Shown here: piece by piece, positions 59,073 to 64,000 of the stretch
Layout of the letters: each line of letters begins with the position of its first letter
Position numbering within the stretch: position 1 is the stretch's first letter
Assembly (NCBI GenBank): GCA_934527315.1
Contig: CAKTAK010000004.1
Coordinates: 1-64,000, forward strand
Origin: HGM13010 sp934527315
GTDB lineage: Bacteria; Bacillota; Clostridia; Oscillospirales; Oscillospiraceae
DNA: 64,000 nucleotides
Direction of reading: 5' to 3'
The notes under the pieces: model-generated
What the model saw: only the letters and a program-made list of their open reading frames with translations
Told to the model about the DNA's origin: nothing
Database searches by the model: none
Program-made: the position numbers and the translations under genes

Positions 59073-59267
59073 TCACTGCTCGAGTTCTTTTTCACGGATG
59101 ACTGTCTTGACTCGGGCAATATCACGACGCACAGCAGTGATCTTCGTGGGGTTGTCAAGATGGTTAGTGGCCAGCTGCATACGGAGCATGAACAGATCCC
59201 GCTTGAGTTCCACGAGTTTCTTATCAAGCTGATCAACGGACATAGAACGGATTTCACTTGCCTTCAT
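59073..59267 (-). CDS. rpmC: Ribosomal protein L29
   Basis: The 64 residues form two long helices: MKASEIRSMSVDQLDKKL, and RRDIARVKTVIREKELEQ. The start at 59267 abuts the rplP stop; the longer frame upstream is a shadow of rplP. Confidence 0.95.
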   Translation of the reverse strand: MKASEIRSMSVDQLDKKLVELKRDLFMLRMQLATNHLDNPTKITAVRRDIARVKTVIREKELEQ

Positions 59268-59268
59268 C

Positions 59269-59697
59269 TTATTCACCACCTTCGAACTCTTCGCCCTTCT
59301 TGACGATCTTCGTCTTGCAGGGGAGCTTGTGGCTTGCCAGACGCATTGCCTCACGTGCCACTTCATCAGATACACCGGCGATTTCGAACAGAACTCTGCC
59401 GGGCTTTACCACTGCAACCCAGTACTCGGGAGAACCTTTACCGGAACCCATACGAGTTTCTGCAGGCTTTGCAGTTACGGGCTTGTCAGGGAAAATCTTG
59501 ATCCAGACCTTACCGCCACGCTTGGTGTAACGGGTCATAGCAATACGAGCTGCTTCGATCTGGTTGGAGGTGATCCAGCAGGGCTCAGTAGCCATCAGGC
59601 CGTAGTCACCATAAGCAACGAAGTTGCCGCGAGTAGCCTTACCGGTCATACGACCGCGATGCACTCTGCGGTACTTCACTCTTTTCGGCATCAACAT
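59269..59697 (-). CDS. rplP: Ribosomal protein L16
   Basis: The 142 residues begin MLMPKRVKYRRVHRGRMTGK and include PDKPVTAKPAETRMGSGKG. ATG 59697 overlaps the rpsC stop and follows GGAGG. Confidence 0.96.
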   Translation of the reverse strand: MLMPKRVKYRRVHRGRMTGKATRGNFVAYGDYGLMATEPCWITSNQIEAARIAMTRYTKRGGKVWIKIFPDKPVTAKPAETRMGSGKGSPEYWVAVVKPGRVLFEIAGVSDEVAREAMRLASHKLPCKTKIVKKGEEFEGGE

Positions 59698-60530
59698 TAT
59701 GCGTTACCTCCTTCTTTGGGAGCAGACTGACGGGGAGGTCTCTGACCATCGCGGTTGTAGCCACCCTGTCTACGGTCACGGTTGTAGCCGCCGCGATCGC
59801 CGCCTCTGCGGTCATTGCGGCGTCCGCCTCTACGGTCGTCACGACGTTTCTCTTCGCCGGCCTTGTTCAGGTCCATGGTCCGAGGAGTGGTGCGCAGGGT
59901 CTGGCTCAGGACTTCGCCTTTGTAGATCCAAACCTTAACGCCCAGACGGCCATAAGTGGTAGCAGCCTCTGCGAAACCGTAGTCGATATCTGCACGGAGG
60001 GTCTGCAGGGGGATAGTGCCTTCGTGATAGCACTCGCTGCGAGCGATTTCGGCGCCGCCGATACGGCCGGCAACCATAACCTTAATGCCCAGAGCGCCCA
60101 TTCTCATAGCGCGGCCCATTGCGTTCTTCATTGCGCGGCGGTAGGAGATACGTTTCTCCAGCTGCTGTGCAATGCTCTCAGCAACCAGCTGTGCATTGGT
60201 GTCGGGAGTGCGAACCTCGATGATGGAAATTTTGACCTTCTTGCCGATCATCTTTTCCACTTCGCCCTCCAGGCGCTGAATCTCAGCACCGCCCTTGCCG
60301 ATGACAACACCGGGTCTGGAGCAGTGGATGAAAATGCGAACGCCGTTGGAGTCACGCTCGATCTCGATTTTGGGAACGCCTGCGGAATACAGGGTCTTCT
60401 TCAGGAATTTCCGGATGTTGTAGTCTTCGACCAGCAGATCGCCGACTTTGTCTTCTCTAGCGTACCATCTGGAGTCCCAGTCTTTGATGACGCCCACGCG
60501 CATGCCGTGGGGATTAACTTTCTGTCCCAT
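59697..60530 (-). CDS. rpsC: Ribosomal protein S3 with Arg/Gly-rich C-terminal extension
   Basis: The 277 residues have the KH domain (GVVIGKGGAEIQRLEGEVE) and S3 C-terminal domain. After about residue 220 follow some 55 extra residues rich in Arg, Gly, Asp and Asn with RRGGRR, DRGGYNRDRRQGG repeats. S3 helps unwind mRNA at the entry site. The tail is probably flexible and RNA-binding (inference). Confidence 0.95.
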   Translation of the reverse strand: MGQKVNPHGMRVGVIKDWDSRWYAREDKVGDLLVEDYNIRKFLKKTLYSAGVPKIEIERDSNGVRIFIHCSRPGVVIGKGGAEIQRLEGEVEKMIGKKVKISIIEVRTPDTNAQLVAESIAQQLEKRISYRRAMKNAMGRAMRMGALGIKVMVAGRIGGAEIARSECYHEGTIPLQTLRADIDYGFAEAATTYGRLGVKVWIYKGEVLSQTLRTTPRTMDLNKAGEEKRRDDRRGGRRNDRRGGDRGGYNRDRRQGGYNRDGQRPPRQSAPKEGGNA

Positions 60531-60545
60531 ATTCAGCCTCCTCCC

Positions 60546-60881
60546 TTAAGCTTTCTCAGCCACGACGATGGTGATGTGGCTGGTTCTCTTGTTAACGCGA
60601 TGCACACCTGCGCGAGACACGAACCGCATTCTCTTCAGAATGGGGCCGGGGGTCACGTAAGCTTCCTTAACGTACAGCTTATCGGGGTCCATCTCGAAGT
60701 TGTTTTCTGCATTGGCGCAAGCGCTCTTCAGCAGCTTGGTCATCAGTTCGCAAGCAGCTTTGGGAGTGTTCTCCATCACTGCCATTGCGTATTTGGTATC
60801 TTTACCGCGGATCAGATCGCAAACGATCTCCACTTTCCGGGGAGAGATACGCGCAAATTTCAGGATTGCTTTTGCTTCCAT
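60546..60881 (-). CDS. rplV: Ribosomal protein L22
   Basis: The 111 residues include KFARISPRKVEIVCDLIRGK and FVSRAGVHRVNKRTSHITIVV. It lines the exit tunnel. Confidence 0.96.
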   Translation of the reverse strand: MEAKAILKFARISPRKVEIVCDLIRGKDTKYAMAVMENTPKAACELMTKLLKSACANAENNFEMDPDKLYVKEAYVTPGPILKRMRFVSRAGVHRVNKRTSHITIVVAEKA

Positions 60882-60895
60882 ATTCTCTCCTCCTC

Positions 60896-61168
60896 TTACT
60901 TACCGGTCTTGCTTCCGGCGTGGCCGCGGAAGGTACGGGTGGGGGCGAACTCGCCCAGCTTGTGACCGACCATATCCTCGGTGACATACACGGGAACATG
61001 ACGACGACCGTCATGCACAGCGATGGTGTGTCCAACGAAGGAGGGGAAAATGGTGGAAGAACGGCTCCAGGTTTTCAGAACTTTCTTCTCGCCTGCCTGA
61101 TTCATTTCATCGACTCTCTTAAGCAGCTCGGGAGCAGCGTAAGGGCCTTTTTTGATACTTCTGCTCAT
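60896..61168 (-). CDS. rpsS: Ribosomal protein S19
   Basis: The 90 residues begin MSRSIKKGPYAAPELLKRV and end HKLGEFAPTRTFRGHAGSKTGK. Confidence 0.96.
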   Translation of the reverse strand: MSRSIKKGPYAAPELLKRVDEMNQAGEKKVLKTWSRSSTIFPSFVGHTIAVHDGRRHVPVYVTEDMVGHKLGEFAPTRTFRGHAGSKTGK

Positions 61169-61182
61169 TTAAGATTCCCTCC

Positions 61183-62019
61183 TCACTTCGTATTCCGACG
61201 CTTGACAATGAACTTGTCAGTCGGATTCTTGGTCTTACGGGTCTTGTAACCCAGTGCGGGTTTACCCCAGGGGGTCACAGGGCCGGGACGACCAACAGGG
61301 CTCTTGCCTTCGCCGCCGCCGTGGGGGTGGTCATTGGGGTTCATGACGGAGCCACGAACCGTGGGACGGACGCCCATGTGACGTTTACGACCGGCCTTAC
61401 CGATGTGGATGTTAGCGTGATCAGCGTTGCCGACCTGACCGATGGTAGCCATGCAGTTCAGGCGGACCTTGCGGAACTCGCCGGAGGGCAGACGAACGGT
61501 AGCCATACCATTCTCTTTTGCCATCAGCTGAGCTGCCACACCAGCGGAACGAACCAGCTGGCCGCCCTTGCCGGGATACAGCTCAATGTTGTGAATCACA
61601 GTACCGACAGGAATGTTCTGCAGGGGCAGAGCGTTGCCGGGCTTGATATCAGCTTCGGTGGATGCCAGGACTTTATCGCCCACAGCCAGACCCACAGGAG
61701 CCAGGATATATCTCTTCTCGCCGTCAGCGTACTCGATCAGAGCGATGAAAGCGGAGCGGTTGGGGTCGTACTCCAGACGAGCAACGGTACCTTCCACATC
61801 CAGCTTGTTGCGCTTGAAGTCGATGATACGGTATTTCTGACGGTTGCCGCCGCCGTGATGACGAACGGTGATGCGGCCGTAGCTGTTACGACCAGCGTGC
61901 TTTTTCTGGACTTCTACCAGGCTCTTTTCGGGCTTCGCGTGCTTATCAACACCCTCGAAACCAGAAACGGACATATGTCTTCTGGACGGAGTCGTCGGTC
62001 TGAATGTTTTAATAGCCAT
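61183..62019 (-). CDS. rplB: Ribosomal protein L2
   Basis: The 278 residues include the peptidyl-transferase region VRGSVMNPNDHPHGGGEG and the start MAIKTFRPTTPSRRHMSV. Confidence 0.97.
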   Translation of the reverse strand: MAIKTFRPTTPSRRHMSVSGFEGVDKHAKPEKSLVEVQKKHAGRNSYGRITVRHHGGGNRQKYRIIDFKRNKLDVEGTVARLEYDPNRSAFIALIEYADGEKRYILAPVGLAVGDKVLASTEADIKPGNALPLQNIPVGTVIHNIELYPGKGGQLVRSAGVAAQLMAKENGMATVRLPSGEFRKVRLNCMATIGQVGNADHANIHIGKAGRKRHMGVRPTVRGSVMNPNDHPHGGGEGKSPVGRPGPVTPWGKPALGYKTRKTKNPTDKFIVKRRNTK

Positions 62020-62032
62020 TTACGTTTCCTCC

Positions 62033-62332
62033 TTAGACCATGTCCTGGAACAGCTCAATGTCCTTGGATGCGGCGCTGAGCTTGACAACTGCCTTTTTCC
62101 AGGTCTTCTGATAGCCGGCAGGCTGCATGCCCTGGCGTTTCTTCTTACCGTGGACAGTAGCGGTGGTCACGTTGATGACAGTCACGCCGAAGATCTCTTC
62201 GATGGCCTGTTTAATTTCCACTTTGTTTGCGTCCTTAGCGACCTCGAAAGCGTACTTTTTAATGTCAAGGTCTTCCATGGACTGCTCAGTGATGATAGGA
62301 CGAATGATAACGTCGTAAGCAGTTCTTGCCAT
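62033..62332 (-). CDS. rplW: Ribosomal protein L23
   Basis: The 99 residues begin MARTAYDVIIRPIITEQS. It forms the docking site for trigger factor and SRP at the tunnel exit. It overlaps the rplD stop by one base. Confidence 0.96.
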   Translation of the reverse strand: MARTAYDVIIRPIITEQSMEDLDIKKYAFEVAKDANKVEIKQAIEEIFGVTVINVTTATVHGKKKRQGMQPAGYQKTWKKAVVKLSAASKDIELFQDMV

Positions 62333-62955
62333 TATGCGTACACCTCCTCGATTTTTGCGATAGCGGCCTTATCAACGACCAGCTTGCGGGTGTTCAGGAT
62401 TTCGTAAGTGCTGAGGATACCTGCGGTAGTAGCGGTCACGCCGGGGATGTTCCGTGCGGACTTCAGAACCTTCTCATCAACACCTTCGGTAATCACCATA
62501 GCCTTGGACTCAACGCCAACGCTGCTCAGGAAGGACTTGAAAGCCTTGGTCTTGATCTCGCTGACCTGCAGGCCGTCGATGACAATGATGTCGCCGGACA
62601 GAGCCTTATCGGACAGAGCGGACTTCAGAGCCAGTCTCTTTTCCTTCTTGTTCAGGCTGTAGCTGTAATCGCGGGGCTTCGGAGCGAAAACTACGCCGCC
62701 GTGGGTGAACTGAGGAGCACGGGTGCTGCCAGCTCTTGCGCGGCCGGTGCCTTTCTGCTTCCAGGGCTTTTTACCGCCGCCGCTGACTTCAGCGCGGGTG
62801 AGGGCGCTCTGGGTGCCCTGTCTCTGGTTAGCCAGATAGTTTTTGACTGCTGCATGCAGAACAGCCTTATTGGGCTCAACGCCGAAGACGGCTTCGGAGA
62901 GCTCAATGGTACCGACTTTCTCGCCGGCCATGTTAAATACGTTTGCGGTAGGCAT
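62332..62955 (-). CDS. rplD: Ribosomal protein L4
   Basis: The 207 residues have the extended loop with KKPWKQKGTGRARAGSTRAP and the end KLVVDKAAIAKIEEVYA. Confidence 0.96.
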   Translation of the reverse strand: MPTANVFNMAGEKVGTIELSEAVFGVEPNKAVLHAAVKNYLANQRQGTQSALTRAEVSGGGKKPWKQKGTGRARAGSTRAPQFTHGGVVFAPKPRDYSYSLNKKEKRLALKSALSDKALSGDIIVIDGLQVSEIKTKAFKSFLSSVGVESKAMVITEGVDEKVLKSARNIPGVTATTAGILSTYEILNTRKLVVDKAAIAKIEEVYA

Positions 62956-62974
62956 TTACGACTCTCTCCTTTCC

Positions 62975-63697
62975 TTACTTCGTACGAGCAGATGCCTTCT
63001 GGGGGTTTCTGCCGGAAGCCTTCTGCGGGTTCAGGCTGATAGAAGCTGCTGCGCCCTTAGCCTTCACGTTCTTCACAGTGTTCTTGATATACACGATGCC
63101 GCCCTTGGGGCCGGGAATGGCGCCGCGGATGACGATCATGTTCAGTTCGGGATCCACTTTCACAACGTCCAGATTCTGAACGGTGACCTGATCCACGCCC
63201 ATGTGACCGGCGCCGATGTGGCCCTTGAACACGCGGGAGGGGTCAGTGCTGGAGCCCATAGAGCCCAGATGACGATGCACAGGACCGCCGCCGTGGGTCA
63301 TCGGGGTACGCTGTGCGTTGTAGCGTTTCACAACGCCTGCATAACCGTGGCCCTTGCTGATACCGGTAACGTCAACCTTATCGCCTTCAGCGAAGGTATC
63401 TGCTTTCAGCACATCGCCGACTTCCAGCTGGCTCATATCTTCCAGACGGAACTCGTGCAGGTGCTTCTGGTACTTCAGCTCGTTCTTGTCGAAGTGACCC
63501 TTTGCAGGTTTGGTGATTTTCTTTTCAGCGACTTCTTCAAAGCCCAGCTGAACAGAGTTGTAGCCGTCCGTCTCCACAGTCTTCTTCTGAACGACCGTGC
63601 AGGGGCCAGCCTCGATGACGGTAACAGGGATAACCTTGCCCGCCTCGTCGAAGATCTGCGTCATGCCGACCTTCTTGCCAATAATGGCCTTTTTCAT
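62975..63697 (-). CDS. rplC: Ribosomal protein L3
   Basis: The 240 residues begin MKKAIIGKKVGMTQIFDE and include the loop RNAQRTPMTHGGGPVHRHLG-like segment. The C-terminus has two KASGRNPQKAS-type repeats. The 142-bp gap back to rpsJ holds the hairpins GTCTGCC/GGCAGAC (63768-63786) and CGTAC-TTTC-GTACG, without a T-run. Confidence 0.96.
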   Translation of the reverse strand: MKKAIIGKKVGMTQIFDEAGKVIPVTVIEAGPCTVVQKKTVETDGYNSVQLGFEEVAEKKITKPAKGHFDKNELKYQKHLHEFRLEDMSQLEVGDVLKADTFAEGDKVDVTGISKGHGYAGVVKRYNAQRTPMTHGGGPVHRHLGSMGSSTDPSRVFKGHIGAGHMGVDQVTVQNLDVVKVDPELNMIVIRGAIPGPKGGIVYIKNTVKNVKAKGAAASISLNPQKASGRNPQKASARTK

Positions 63698-63839
63698 GGT
63701 ATTTCCTCCTTCAGGTTATTGGTCAGCTCGCTTAGGCGTTCCGCCAAGAGGCTGCTGACTTGACCCCGTCTGCCGTTTTGGCAGACCGATGGGTGATAAC
63801 AATTGTGGGCCGTACTTTCGTACGGGGATCACCGAAATC

Positions 63840-64000
63840 TTACAGCTTGATTTCGATCTCGACGCCTGCAGGCAGCTCCAGGCTCATCAGGGAGTTAACG
63901 GTCTCCTGATTGGGAGCAATGATGTCGATCAGACGCTTGTGAGTGCGACGCTCAAACTGCTCGCGGCTGTCTTTGTACTTGTGAACAGCACGCAGGATGG
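63840..64000 (-). CDS. rpsJ: Ribosomal protein S10, start cut by window
   Basis: Only the last 52 codons are visible, encoding a C-terminus with REQFERRTHKRLID and ending LPAGVEIEIKL. S10 is the first gene of the array, so the promoter lies beyond the window. Confidence 0.95.
   Translation of the reverse strand, partial: ILRAVHKYKDSREQFERRTHKRLIDIIAPNQETVNSLMSLELPAGVEIEIKL

Overview
The window reads as chromosomal DNA from a low-to-mid GC, Gram-positive, spore-lineage Firmicute, most likely a gut-type Clostridia of the Oscillospirales kind. Supporting signs are the Firmicutes-style ribosomal super-operon with zinc-type S14, the ywiB-argS pair, murT-gatD, a spoVAC gene, long-form HPF, sigma-A promoters of the TTGACA/TATAAT type and Shine-Dalgarno sites of the GGAGG type. 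The taxon is an inference; no 16S gene is present.

Layout. 1-6100: a membrane glycosyltransferase fragment, coaX, and an ABC exporter pair with a small Cys-rich protein behind two DtxR-like palindromes. 6134-11740: a minus-strand group glyQS, LtaS-like sulfatase, small membrane protein and nadE, whose glutaminase half looks catalytically dead. 11962-19831: thioesterase, LRR membrane protein, hpf, prmA, murT-gatD and a lipoprotein. 20130-30652: an accessory island resembling part of the bile-acid-inducible (bai) system: a BaiB-like CoA ligase, an AraC regulator with two DNA-binding domains, an HTH-less cupin partner, two BaiA-like dehydrogenases, two BaiF/CaiB-like CoA-transferases and a MATE exporter. 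Most of these genes have their own promoter and terminator. The bai enoate reductases, 7-alpha-dehydratase and BaiG transporter are absent from the window. 31144-37323: a divergent corrinoid methyl-transfer island (homocysteine methyltransferase, RACo-type activator, DUF2284 protein, a URO-D/B12-binding fusion of CmuA-like layout, zinc alcohol dehydrogenase). 37429-37849: four tRNA genes (Val, Phe, Gly, Cys) on the minus strand. 37930-48029: housekeeping and small uncharacterised genes (hslO, yerC-like, nfeD-SPFH, eukaryotic-type hexokinase, argS-ywiB, an orphan spoVAC). 48161 to the end: the S10-spc-alpha ribosomal gene array on the minus strand, broken between rpsN and rpsH by a terminator, a new promoter and a structured leader of about 215 nt.

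How the genes may work together. In the bai-like island the ligase would charge a carboxylic acid with CoA, the two dehydrogenases would oxidise or reduce a hydroxyl on the CoA ester, and the transferases would move CoA from product to incoming acid, saving ATP. Two dehydrogenases of opposite stereochemistry would give an epimerisation cycle. This is a hypothesis. In the corrinoid island the fusion protein would carry a methyl group on cobalamin, the ASKHA/ferredoxin protein would reactivate oxidised cobalt, and homocysteine is a possible acceptor. The original methyl donor cannot be read from the sequence.
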